Source: Roseiarcus sp.
Lineage (GTDB): Bacteria > Pseudomonadota > Alphaproteobacteria > Rhizobiales > Beijerinckiaceae
Reading direction: 5' to 3'
Length of the DNA stretch: 17,534 nt
Assembly: GCA_030153205.1 (NCBI GenBank)
Contig: JASLHV010000461.1
Coordinates: forward strand, 1-17,534
Shown here: piece after piece, positions 7,055-14,893 of the stretch
Layout: each line of letters begins with the position of its first letter
Position numbering within the stretch: position 1 is the first letter of the stretch
Position numbers and translations under genes: made by a program
The notes under the pieces: model-generated
The model's input: the letters and a program-made list of their open reading frames with translations, nothing else
What the model was told of the DNA's origin: nothing
Database searches by the model: none

Positions 7055-7082
7055 CATTATTGATCCTGGGAAACTTTGTCAA
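7054..7082 (-). promoter_or_regulatory. Sigma70-type promoter of the TetR operon
   Basis: On the minus strand TTGACA (7082-7077) is a perfect -35 element. The -10 is either AATAAT (7061-7056, spacer 15, five of six matches) or TAATGA (7059-7054, spacer 17, fewer matches). Either choice puts the palindrome at 7041-7054 at the start of the transcript. Promoter presence is well supported; the exact -10 is not. Confidence 0.6.
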
Positions 7083-7219
7083 GACGATCAGCCGTTCAGA
7101 GAAGCCCGTCTCGTTCGTCGCCAATGTTCCCCGTCGCGGAATATGTGCGTCTTCACGAGGGTGCGTTGGTTGTCTTTGTTTGGCGAATACCATTCAAACA
7201 GCTCGGCGGGGGATCGATT

Positions 7220-8617
7220 ATGCGCTTAGTACGGCGGACTTTGCTCGGCGCGCTGGCGCTCGTTCTTGCCACTGCAGGAGTGGGCTTCACGGTATTCCGT
7301 CCGGACCATGCCGCGCAGGTGGCGGCAGGCGTCTCGGCGCAGGTTCTCTGCTCGACCGTATTCATCAGTCAGCAGCCGGCGGAGCGCGGTGCGAGCGAGA
7401 CGCTTCCCGCGCTATTGGGACCCGTGGCGCCTTTGATCCGCTATGACGTCGATAGGGATGCAAGAGATGTGTCGGCTCGGTTCGGCTTCCTGTGGGCGGC
7501 CTCGTCACGTTTTACGCCCGGCTACGGTTGTCGTCTGTACGCGGCGAGCAATTCGCCGCTCCCTGAAACCGCGTCGACCACTGTCCAGCAGCAAGATGGA
7601 TTTGCGCCAGTAGACCGGATCGTGGCGCCGGATCCTTCGCTGAGCGCCGCGATGGACCGCGTTTTCGCGGAAAGTTCGAATCGAGCGCCCAAGAATGTCA
7701 AAGCGGTGGTCGTGGTGAGGGACGGTCGCGTTGTCGCCGAGCGCTATGCTTCAGGATACGGAGTCGACACCGCCGTCCGTAGCTATTCTGTCGCGAAGTC
7801 GTTCACCAACGCCCTGCTCGGCATCCTGGTCCGCGCGGGCAAGTTGCGTGTCGATCAGCCCGTCGGCGCCGCGGAGTGGCAGTCGCCCGGCGATCCGCGC
7901 GCCGCGATCACTGTCGAAGAGCTTCTTCGCATGGACAGCGGGCTCGATTCCGTCGAGACCGGTTCGGGCTCGGACCCTGTGTCGGACATGCTGTACCGCG
8001 AAGCGGACATGGCGGGGTACGCGGCGGCAAGCCGGCTAAAGGTTAGCCCCGGCAGCGAATATGAATATACCAGCGCCAACACTTTGATCCTCGACCGCTT
8101 GATCGGCAACGCGATTGGCGGCGGACCAGCCGGACTTCGCGCTTTCGCAGAAAGCGAGCTATTCGCGCCGCTGCATATGGGCGGCGTGACGATGGAATTC
8201 GATGGCCGTGGCGTATTCGTTGGATCGGAACGCGTCTATGCGACCCCGCGCGATTTCGCCCGCTTCGGCTTGTTGTACCTCAACGATGGCGTCGCGCCCG
8301 ATGGTCGGCGCATCCTGCCGGAAGGCTGGACCGCATGGTCGCGGCGATCAACACTCGACACGTCATATGGCGCGGGCTTCTGGACTGTCGACGGTTCCAG
8401 CCCACTTTCGGCGCGCTGGCGTCGGATAGGCCTCCCCGAGGACGCGTTCTTCGCGAGCGGCAACCTGGGTCAGCGGATATACATCGTTCCCTCGCATAAG
8501 CTCATCGTAGCGCGGTTCGGAATCTCCTCGCCGCCCGCCTTCGGCATTGAGGACGACATTGCGCTGATCAAGTCGGCGATCGACGACGAGGCGTCGAAGC
8601 GCTCGGGCGAGCCCTGA
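7220..8617 (+). CDS. Serine hydrolase, beta-lactamase class C / NylB-like fold
   Basis: A 465-residue predicted membrane-anchored or secreted hydrolase of the class C beta-lactamase-related group (Pfam Beta-lactamase, COG1680; resembles 6-aminohexanoate-dimer hydrolase). The nucleophile motif is SVAK at 190-193 within SYSVAKSFTNALLGILV. Y283 in YEYTSANT is the likely Tyr of the YxN-type motif, and SGNLGQ at 413-418 replaces the KTG element. Residues 5-26 are hydrophobic (signal peptide or anchor). An N-terminal extension to about 130 carries two Cys (C44, C104) that could form a disulfide in the periplasm. The ATG at 7220 is preceded by GCGGGGGA about seven bases upstream; the ORF extension to 7076 lacks this. 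It is divergent from the TetR operon, with which it shares the control region. The substrate (amide, ester or peptide) cannot be told. Confidence 0.88.
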   Translation: MRLVRRTLLGALALVLATAGVGFTVFRPDHAAQVAAGVSAQVLCSTVFISQQPAERGASETLPALLGPVAPLIRYDVDRDARDVSARFGFLWAASSRFTPGYGCRLYAASNSPLPETASTTVQQQDGFAPVDRIVAPDPSLSAAMDRVFAESSNRAPKNVKAVVVVRDGRVVAERYASGYGVDTAVRSYSVAKSFTNALLGILVRAGKLRVDQPVGAAEWQSPGDPRAAITVEELLRMDSGLDSVETGSGSDPVSDMLYREADMAGYAAASRLKVSPGSEYEYTSANTLILDRLIGNAIGGGPAGLRAFAESELFAPLHMGGVTMEFDGRGVFVGSERVYATPRDFARFGLLYLNDGVAPDGRRILPEGWTAWSRRSTLDTSYGAGFWTVDGSSPLSARWRRIGLPEDAFFASGNLGQRIYIVPSHKLIVARFGISSPPAFGIEDDIALIKSAIDDEASKRSGEP

Positions 8618-8625
8618 GGCCATGG

Positions 8626-8678
8626 AGAGAACGTCCCACGAGTCGATCCGCGCGGATTCGTCACAATTTTAGTTCTCT
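8626..8678. terminator. Nested inverted repeat, possible bidirectional terminator
   Basis: AGAGAAC at 8626-8632 pairs with GTTCTCT at 8672-8678 and encloses a second partly paired hairpin. Inside, ACGA at 8638-8641 pairs with TCGT at 8658-8661 around the palindrome ATCCGCGCGGAT (8646-8657). A short T run (8681-8684) follows on the plus strand. It lies between the convergent serine hydrolase and cyclase genes. The stems are short and bulged, so function is uncertain. The 8-mer ATTTTAGT also occurs twice here, at 8666 and 8680. Confidence 0.3.
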
Positions 8679-8703
8679 GATTTTAGTATGCGGCGTTAGC
8701 CGG

Positions 8704-9459
8704 CTACTCATCCAAATGCTTCTGATAGAGATGGGTCGCGCGCGCCGCGAAGATCAGAAGCACAACCAAAGATGGCCATTGGAACCACAAATGGCCATGC
8801 CAGGAAAATAGGTTGATAGCGCCTAGGAATGCGACGATCACGCCGGCGCGGATCGCGCTTACGATCAGCTTCTGCTGTCTTTTCTGCAGCGTAACTCTCG
8901 GATTTGCCTTGACGTCAAAAGACGGACTCTCGGCTCCGATCATTACCGCACTATAGACAGGCACTTCGGCCTCGATATTCTTCAACCGCTGAGGCCCGAG
9001 AAAATTGAAGCTCAGGCTCAGCTTGTTCTTAACCTGATCGAAAACGGCGCCTGAAATGAGAATGCCGCCAGGCTCGGCCAAGGACTGAAGCCGCGCCGCG
9101 ATATTGACGTCATCACCGAATATGTCGTCGCGTTCCACGATCACGTCGCCAAGATTGATGCCGATGCGGAACCACATCTGACGGTCAGGCTCGAGCTTCT
9201 GGTTGTGCTCGGCAAGCTGACGCTGGATGCCGACCGCAGCCTGCACCGCCATAACGGAGCTCGGAAACTCCGCCAGCACACTGTCGCCGGCGGTGCTTAC
9301 CACCCGCCCACGATGCTGGGCGATAAACCCGGTCATCACGCCTCTATAGTCGTTGAGCAGCGCGAGCGTCCCGGCCTCGTCCACCCCCATCAAACGGCTG
9401 TAGCCGAAGACGTCAGCCGAGAGGATATTCGTCAGCTTGCGCTCGATCTCAGTGCTCAT
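8704..9459 (-). CDS. Class III adenylate/guanylate cyclase with C-terminal two-helix membrane domain
   Basis: A 251-residue protein. Residues 1 to about 170 are a class III cyclase catalytic domain (CHD type) that should make cAMP or cGMP from the nucleoside triphosphate. The two metal-binding Asp are visible as D16 (LSADVFGYSRLMG) and D59 (STAGDSVLAEF). The transition-state pair is N119 and R123 (DDVNIAARLQ). Residues about 197-215 and 223-241 are hydrophobic helices around WHGHLWFQWPS, resembling the Pfam 2TM domain, so the enzyme is probably held at the inner membrane with the catalytic head in the cytoplasm. Many alphaproteobacterial cyclases with this head carry TPR repeats instead. It converges on the serine hydrolase gene and is divergent from the efflux genes. 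Catalytic residues look complete; nucleotide specificity and the sensed signal are unknown. Confidence 0.9.
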   Translation of the reverse strand: MSTEIERKLTNILSADVFGYSRLMGVDEAGTLALLNDYRGVMTGFIAQHRGRVVSTAGDSVLAEFPSSVMAVQAAVGIQRQLAEHNQKLEPDRQMWFRIGINLGDVIVERDDIFGDDVNIAARLQSLAEPGGILISGAVFDQVKNKLSLSFNFLGPQRLKNIEAEVPVYSAVMIGAESPSFDVKANPRVTLQKRQQKLIVSAIRAGVIVAFLGAINLFSWHGHLWFQWPSLVVLLIFAARATHLYQKHLDE

Positions 9460-9792
9460 GCCTGCGCTGCTTCGAACAATCTAATGTGGCCGGTCCCGCA
9501 GGAAGCGGGCCGATCCGAATTTAGTTGAAGCTCGTCATGAAAGCTACGTTTGCGCCTGCAAGGCTTTTCGGGATTGGGCGCCTGGCGCTCGCGTCAGATA
9601 AGCTTGCTCCCACCCAAGTTCATGATGACGGCGGCCTAAGTCCGAGTCTTGCTCGCCCCTCATTTAACTCTATGATTTGACTACGTTTTATGTCACAATA
9701 CGAAGATGAGGCGCATGCTGATAACTGGACGGGAGTGGCGCCGAAATCCTCCGAGACCAATGACCTCTGGATCGTGACTGGCAGGAGTTCGG
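9460..9792. other. Divergent intergenic region, cyclase / HlyD
   Basis: These 333 bases hold no convincing gene; a plus-strand ORF at 9690-9977 is an out-of-frame artefact of the HlyD start. An AT-richer stretch at 9660-9704 contains TTGACT (9677-9682) with TACGAA (9699-9704) 16 bases later, a weak promoter candidate for the efflux genes. AGGAG at 9783-9787, five bases before the ATG at 9793, is a clear ribosome binding site. No operator-like palindrome was seen. Confidence 0.4.
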
Positions 9793-10938
9793 ATGGACGA
9801 TACGCCTCCTGGGAAAGCCGACGTCGCGGCGCCGCCGCAGCGTGCGCCCTTCGTCTCGCGTTGGCTTTATCCGGCGCTACGCGTCATCTTTCTCGTCGCG
9901 GCCGCTTGGCTCGTCTGGTACGTGGCGGGCCATTGGAACCGTTGGACGGGAGCAGCGCGCCTCGAGTCGACCGATGATGCTTTCGTCACGGGGGATGTCA
10001 CCCCGCTCTCGGCCCATATTTCCGGCTATATCAAGGAAGTCGCCGTCGACGACTTCCAAGCCGTGCATCGAGCCGACCTGATCGCGGTCATCGACCCTTC
10101 CGATTATGAGGCGCAGCTTGCTCTCGCGCGGGCTAATCTCGCCGCGGCGCAAGCGGCGCTCGCCAATCTCGCCAACCAGCGCGACGTGCAAAGCGCGTTG
10201 ATCCGACAGGCCGGCGCGACCATCGAAGCGACCGACGCGGACGTACATCGATACGAGTTGGAGCAGAAGCGGCAGCACGATCTGCTGACGACCGGTATCG
10301 CCGGAACGCAGCAGGTGGTCGAGCAGGCCGACGCCAATCTTAAGCGCGTCATCGCTCAGCGCCAGTTGAACGTCGCCCAACTCGACCAACAGAAGGCCCT
10401 CCTCGCCGCACTTAATATCCAGGAAAAGCAGCTTGAAGCGCAGATCAGCGCTGCCGAAGCCCAGCTTACGCTCGCCTCCGACAATCTCGGCTATACGCGC
10501 ATCTTTTCCCCTGCCGACGGATTGGTTGGTCAGCGTCAAGTCCGTCCCGGACAGTTCGTCAATGTCGGCACGCAAGTCATCGCTGTCGTGCCGCTGCCGA
10601 ATATTTGGGTCGTCGCGAACTTCAAAGAGACGCAGATGACCAACATTCGAGTCGGCCAGCCGGCGCGGATTGCAGTCGACGCCTTTCCGGATGTCAGCCT
10701 GACGGGCCATGTCGGGAGCTGGTCGCCAGGCACCGGGAGTACTTTCGCTCTGCTGCCGCCCGACAACGCGACGGGCAATTTCACCAAGGTGGTGCAGCGC
10801 GTTCCTGTCAAAATTGTGCTCGATAAGCACCCGGCGTTGGGCGCGCTCGTCAGGCCCGGCATGTCGGTCGAAGCGACAATCGATACTGAGGCTCCTCCCG
10901 TGCGGCCAGAGCCGCCGACGCCGGTGATCACGCCGTGA
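9793..10938 (+). CDS. HlyD/EmrA-family membrane fusion protein
   Basis: A 381-residue periplasmic adaptor subunit. It joins an inner-membrane exporter to an outer-membrane channel for drug or toxic-compound efflux. The architecture is a short cytoplasmic N-terminus and one membrane helix at about 27-45 (ALRVIFLVAAAWLVWYVAG). A biotinyl-lipoyl-like half motif follows at about 58-100 (STDDAFVTGDVTPLSAHISG). A long Ala/Gln-rich coiled-coil hairpin occupies about 105-225, then the second lipoyl half and beta barrel (YTRIFSPADGLVGQRQVRPG, IWVVANFKE). The C-terminus is Pro-rich. The start has AGGAG five bases upstream. Its TGA overlaps the GTG start of the MFS gene by 4 bp. No TolC-like gene or dedicated regulator is adjacent in the window. 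Family assignment is firm; substrate is unknown. Confidence 0.93.
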   Translation: MDDTPPGKADVAAPPQRAPFVSRWLYPALRVIFLVAAAWLVWYVAGHWNRWTGAARLESTDDAFVTGDVTPLSAHISGYIKEVAVDDFQAVHRADLIAVIDPSDYEAQLALARANLAAAQAALANLANQRDVQSALIRQAGATIEATDADVHRYELEQKRQHDLLTTGIAGTQQVVEQADANLKRVIAQRQLNVAQLDQQKALLAALNIQEKQLEAQISAAEAQLTLASDNLGYTRIFSPADGLVGQRQVRPGQFVNVGTQVIAVVPLPNIWVVANFKETQMTNIRVGQPARIAVDAFPDVSLTGHVGSWSPGTGSTFALLPPDNATGNFTKVVQRVPVKIVLDKHPALGALVRPGMSVEATIDTEAPPVRPEPPTPVITP

Positions 10939-12530
10939 ACACGTCGCCCGTCGCTGTCACGTCGGCGGGCCTCGCGCTCCAGGCGAGCGCACACCCCTCG
11001 CCGCGGCTCAGCGCCAATACGCTACGCCCCTATATCGGCATCCTCGGCGTGCTGCTCGGCGCGATCTTGTCGTTCTTTGGCAGCCGGGTGACGAGCTTCG
11101 GCCTAGCTGATCTTCGCGGCGGCCTGCATCTCAGCTTCGACGAAGGCGCCTGGATGACGACGAGCTTCGGCGTCGGACAGATGGTGGTCGGCGTCGCCTG
11201 CCCCTATCTAGGCGCGATCTTCGGCGTCAGGCGGGTGCTGCTGCATGGCATAAACTTGTTCTTTGTCGCCAGCTTGCTTGCTCCGTTTTCGCCGAATCTC
11301 AATGCTTTCCTCGCCGCTCAGTTCTTGGCCGGCGTCGGCTCGGGCACGTTCATTCCGCTGACGATCAGCTTCATCGCTCGCAACCTGCCGGCGCGCCTCT
11401 TCGTTTACGGCATCGCCGTCTACGCCATGAATTCCGAACTGTCGCAGAATGTCGCGGCTTCGCTCGAGGGATGGTACGCCGACAACTGGTCTTGGCGTTG
11501 GATCGATTGGCAATACTGCCTGGCTCTGCCGCTGATGTTCGCATGTATTTGGTACGGAACGCCGCGCGAGAAGATCAATATGGCGCTGCTCGGCGAGCTC
11601 GACTGGCCAGGACTCGCCTATTCCGGTATCGGCTTTGGCCTTCTCTATGCCGGGCTTGATCAGGGCAACCGTCTCGATTGGACTAACAATGGTCTTGTAA
11701 ACGGGCTCCTCATATCGGGCGGTCTTGTGACGGCTGCTTTTGTCTTCCGCGAGCTTGTCGCGCGAAAGCCGTTTCTCAATTTGCGCGTCCTCGTCGGCGA
11801 AGGCTTGGTGCCGATCCTGCTGCTCCTGGCAGGATTTCGTTTCATCATCCTTTCGACGGCTTACATCATCCCGACCTATCTGCAGGTGGTCCAAAACTAT
11901 CGCGAGCTGCAAGTCGGGTCTGTGCTGATCTGGATCGCCCTTCCGCAGATTCTCATCGTTCTGCCGCTCGGCTGGCTCTTGACGCGGGTTGACGGCCGTT
12001 GGGTTCTGGCGCTCGGCGCTCTGCTGATCTGCATTGCTTGTCTGATGGCGACGAATCTGACCGACCAATGGGCGACCGACGATTTCCTTCCTTCACAGAT
12101 TTTGCAGGCGCTCGGCCAATCTTTCGCTCTGACAGCCCTCCTCGTGATCGCCGTCAAATCGATGAGCCCCGCCGATGTCCTAACCATCGGCACGCTGCTG
12201 CAGACGAGCCGCCTGTTCGGCGGCGAAATCGGCACCGCGTTCATGCAGACGGCGGTGCGCGTTCGCGAGCAAGTCCATTCCAATCTGATCGGCCTGCACG
12301 TCGATAGCTTTAGTGGACGGACCGCAGACCGCCTCGCGGCGTATAGCGGCGCTATCGGCGCCCATACCAGCGACCTTGCCGTGTCGTCGGCTCGCGCTAC
12401 CAGCCTGCTCGGTTCCGCGGTCGCCAAGCAAGCGGCGGTCCTTTCCTATATCGACGGCTTTCTGGCGTCGGCGGTCGGCGCGTTCGCCTGCCTGCTCCTT
12501 GTTGCTTGGCTACGGCCGCGTACCGAATGA
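10935..12530 (+). CDS. MFS multidrug exporter, DHA2/EmrB-like (14-helix type)
   Basis: A 531-residue integral membrane transporter expected to extrude hydrophobic drugs or other toxic compounds by proton antiport, working with the upstream HlyD-type adaptor. The protein alternates hydrophobic segments throughout. It has the DHA2-type start (LGVLLGAILSFFGSRVTSFG), the segment ITTSFGVGQ-like WMTTSFGVGQMVVGVACPYL, and a motif-C-like GVGSGTFIPLTISFIARNLP. The length fits 14 helices. Translation most likely begins at GTG (10935), embedded in GTGA with the stop of the adaptor gene, which implies tight coupling. It converges on the dacB-type gene 73 bases away. Efflux of a specific compound cannot be deduced. 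Confidence 0.92.
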   Translation: MNTSPVAVTSAGLALQASAHPSPRLSANTLRPYIGILGVLLGAILSFFGSRVTSFGLADLRGGLHLSFDEGAWMTTSFGVGQMVVGVACPYLGAIFGVRRVLLHGINLFFVASLLAPFSPNLNAFLAAQFLAGVGSGTFIPLTISFIARNLPARLFVYGIAVYAMNSELSQNVAASLEGWYADNWSWRWIDWQYCLALPLMFACIWYGTPREKINMALLGELDWPGLAYSGIGFGLLYAGLDQGNRLDWTNNGLVNGLLISGGLVTAAFVFRELVARKPFLNLRVLVGEGLVPILLLLAGFRFIILSTAYIIPTYLQVVQNYRELQVGSVLIWIALPQILIVLPLGWLLTRVDGRWVLALGALLICIACLMATNLTDQWATDDFLPSQILQALGQSFALTALLVIAVKSMSPADVLTIGTLLQTSRLFGGEIGTAFMQTAVRVREQVHSNLIGLHVDSFSGRTADRLAAYSGAIGAHTSDLAVSSARATSLLGSAVAKQAAVLSYIDGFLASAVGAFACLLLVAWLRPRTE

Positions 12531-12603
12531 TCCGAAGCGCCGCGCCGGCGGCCTGCATATCAGCGGCGATCTTGCCGTCTCAGCCCCGCGGCCAACGCTT
12601 CTC

Positions 12604-13782
12604 TTACAGTTCGGACTCAAGAGCCCGCAGCAATCGGAAGCGCATTTCGCCATCATTGCTGGCGAGTGAAATCACGAAACGGACCTGCCCATGGCTCGAG
12701 GTCCTGGCATAGCCAGCGAGCGTGCTGACACCCTCCATCGTACCCGTCTTGTTCATGCCCCCGTCATGGCCGTGGAGCAGGTTGGCGTCAGGCGCGAAGA
12801 GCGCAAGCACTTTCGCAAGGCCACGCGCGGTAAAGCGATTGTCGCGGCTGATGCCCGAGCCCTCCTCGAGATGAATCTCCGCAAGACCGTGCGCAGCGAG
12901 TATTCCATTTGCGACCTGCAGCGATTTCTCGAGGCTCACTGGCCCGCCCAGCCGATGGCCGCCAATCTCCAGGAAGACCTGGTTGGCGATGTAGTTGTTC
13001 GAGGCTCGAAGCAACTCGACGAGAATCTTTGAAAGGGTACGCGACTGTCGGTGAACATAGACCGGCTGCAGTCCCCTGGGTACGGGCCCGGTCGAGATCT
13101 CGCCCTTCACGCTGCCCCCGGCTCGCTCAATGAACGCGGCGATCAGCTCGCCGGCATATTGGAGGCTCCTCGCGGGATCTTGGCTTAGGCTGATCCGACC
13201 GCTTCCGTCGGCGGCCCGCGTCCGAAACTCGGCGACTGCGAGCGGAGTGATCGGGGTCTGCTTCTCCGCGGAGCGCACTTTGTCGCCGCTGCGCACGGCA
13301 TAGACTGTGTTGAAATTCACCGCAAGCGCGGAGTTCGGCGCATTGTAGGCCTCGCTGCTGTCCTCGATGCCCGGGATACGGAGGTTCGCTGGATAGTAAC
13401 TCGAGTCAAGTACGACGCCAGCGATCGGCTCCTTGCCAATCGCCGCGACCAGCCTCTTGGCGAGCGGCGCCAGTTCTTCTGAGGTGAGGAAAGGATCGCC
13501 GCCTCCGCGCACGTAAAGTACGCGCCTGTCGTCCAGATAGAAGCGGGTCTGAAAACGGTAGTCGCCGCCGAGGACCTCCATCGCCAGCCAAGCCGTAACG
13601 ATCTTGGTGACGGAAGCTGGAACGAAGGGCTCATCAGCATTCTGAGACACCAATTCGTTGCCGTTGGCGTCCATCACGAGCACAACGCCCGCGGGAGCAA
13701 GGGAGGCGATTGTTTCCTTGACGCCTGCTACGGCCGGGACGGGCAATAGGAGCAGAGCGAGAGCGAGCAGGCGAAACCACAT
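12604..13782 (-). CDS. dacB: D-alanyl-D-alanine carboxypeptidase/endopeptidase, PBP4 type (peptidase S13)
   Basis: A 392-residue secreted penicillin-binding protein that trims pentapeptides and cleaves D-Ala-mDAP cross-links in the periplasm. The signal peptide is residues 1-19 (ending PVPAVA before G20). The catalytic motifs are SVTK at 57-60 (S57, K60), SNN at 261-263 and KTG at 345-347 (MNKTGTMEGVSTLAGYA). SNN rather than SxN, together with the wide SVTK-SNN spacing (an inserted domain), is diagnostic of family S13. At 392 residues it is shorter than E. coli PBP4 (477), so the insert domains are reduced. The ATG at 13782 gives a proper signal peptide. It lies 111 bases downstream of the lytic transglycosylase gene on the same strand and may share its mRNA. 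Confidence 0.93.
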   Translation of the reverse strand: MWFRLLALALLLLPVPAVAGVKETIASLAPAGVVLVMDANGNELVSQNADEPFVPASVTKIVTAWLAMEVLGGDYRFQTRFYLDDRRVLYVRGGGDPFLTSEELAPLAKRLVAAIGKEPIAGVVLDSSYYPANLRIPGIEDSSEAYNAPNSALAVNFNTVYAVRSGDKVRSAEKQTPITPLAVAEFRTRAADGSGRISLSQDPARSLQYAGELIAAFIERAGGSVKGEISTGPVPRGLQPVYVHRQSRTLSKILVELLRASNNYIANQVFLEIGGHRLGGPVSLEKSLQVANGILAAHGLAEIHLEEGSGISRDNRFTARGLAKVLALFAPDANLLHGHDGGMNKTGTMEGVSTLAGYARTSSHGQVRFVISLASNDGEMRFRLLRALESEL

Positions 13783-13893
13783 GGCGACTCCAACGCGGGC
13801 TCAGCGTCCGCAAATTGCGCCAGCTACGCTAATGATGTTCGAACGTTAAGTCAGCGAGACGGCGTAATTTCCTTAGGTAGCCGGGCCGTTCGC

Positions 13894-14715
13894 TCACTCC
13901 GACAGGCGGTCGGCAAACTCGGCGATCGTCCTGGCGTAAACCTCGGCTTTATTCCATTCGAGGAGCGCGGCGAAGTTCGGATCGCCGGGATCCCACCTCG
14001 CTCCGCGTTGCCAACCGTGCTGCTTCAAGAAATTGGCGGTCGAAGCGAGCGCGTCCGCTGAATTGCCCATCAAATCGCCGCCGCGCTCGCCGTCCGACGT
14101 GACGCCATATTTGAGGTAGGCCGAGGGCATCAATTGAGTCTGGCCGAGTTCGCCGGCCCAGGCCCCGCGCATCTCTTGCGGGGTAAGGAGACCGCGCTGG
14201 ACGATCGTCAGCGCGTCGATGAGCTCAGCGCGGTAGAGATCGGAGCGGCGGCAATCATAGGCGAGCGTCGCCAGCGCGCTGAACGTCGGATATTTCCCGA
14301 GGCCTGTCCCGAAGTCAGTCTCGAGACCCCAAATCGCGACAAGCACCGGACCCGGCACGCCGTAGCGCTGTCCGATCCGCTCGAGGGGCTCCGCATAGGC
14401 GAGCAGCATCGTCTCGCCCTTTTTGATGCGGCGGGGGGTGATGTGGTCGGCAGCGAAGGCGGCGAAATTGCTCTGCCATGACGCTTGCCCGCGATCGTGC
14501 GCAAGGACGGTTCGGTCGAACGTAGCCGTCGAGAATGCGCTGTCGACGACTTCCGCCGATATGCCGCCATTGATGGCGACCTGCTTGAAACTGTCGAGCC
14601 AGGCGCTGAACCCCTCTGGGCTATCGCCGCAATTCGCCGCCCGAACCGGCGCAGCAAAAGCGAAGGCGACAATCGCCCCGGCCAAGGCCATGAGCTTTAG
14701 ACCCTTCCGTTCCAT
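13894..14715 (-). CDS. Lytic murein transglycosylase, MltB-like (SLT_2)
   Basis: A 273-residue periplasmic enzyme that cleaves MurNAc-GlcNAc bonds in peptidoglycan with formation of 1,6-anhydro ends. The signal peptide runs to about 27 (AAPVRA before ANCGD). The catalytic Glu lies in AIWGLETDFGTGLGKYPTFS (about E132). The family motif GELGQTQLMPSAYLKY is intact, followed by GDLMGNSADALASTANFLK. It has no lipobox, so it is a soluble form like those common in alphaproteobacteria, and no C-terminal PG-binding domain. I chose the ATG at 14715; a TTG one codon upstream is the alternative, and GAGG lies eight bases before the ATG. It is upstream of the PBP4-type gene on the same strand, a peptidoglycan-remodelling pair. 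Confidence 0.92.
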   Translation of the reverse strand: MERKGLKLMALAGAIVAFAFAAPVRAANCGDSPEGFSAWLDSFKQVAINGGISAEVVDSAFSTATFDRTVLAHDRGQASWQSNFAAFAADHITPRRIKKGETMLLAYAEPLERIGQRYGVPGPVLVAIWGLETDFGTGLGKYPTFSALATLAYDCRRSDLYRAELIDALTIVQRGLLTPQEMRGAWAGELGQTQLMPSAYLKYGVTSDGERGGDLMGNSADALASTANFLKQHGWQRGARWDPGDPNFAALLEWNKAEVYARTIAEFADRLSE

Positions 14716-14848
14716 CAACGCGACCTCGCTTCATCGAAAATGAGGAGAAGGCCTTAGCGGTCAATCAGGGCCGAACCTTGGCTGAGCTCAGAGGCAGGCC
14801 CACTACCGCGGCGTTAGAGCCTTCCGCATGCCTTCGGGCGGCAAGGTC

Positions 14849-14863
14849 GCGCCATTCTGGCGC
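14849..14863. repeat. Small perfect hairpin downstream of the ABC permease gene
   Basis: GCGCCA and TGGCGC form a 6-bp perfect stem with a 3-base loop, about 30 bases beyond the permease stop on the minus strand. There is no U tract, so it is at most a weak terminator. The remainder of the 178-base gap holds no convincing gene; an ORF at 14814-15215 runs antiframe through the permease. Confidence 0.3.
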
Positions 14864-14893
14864 ACGAGGCGCCGGCGGAGGGGCGGGAATGCC

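Noticed and set aside
7076..7219. 48-codon extension of the serine hydrolase
   Set aside because: It starts in the TetR promoter and has a hydrophilic sequence before a good signal peptide; the ATG at 7220 follows a G-rich ribosome binding site.
9877..10830. 317-codon minus-strand ORF opposite the HlyD gene
   Set aside because: Antisense shadow of a gene with GC-rich codon use; no recognisable domain.
11208..12068. 286-codon minus-strand ORF opposite the MFS gene
   Set aside because: Charged, low-complexity antisense translation of membrane helices; no family motif.
12531..12603. Terminator between the convergent MFS and dacB-type genes
   Set aside because: The gap is GC-rich with only short imperfect pairing and no T run on either strand.
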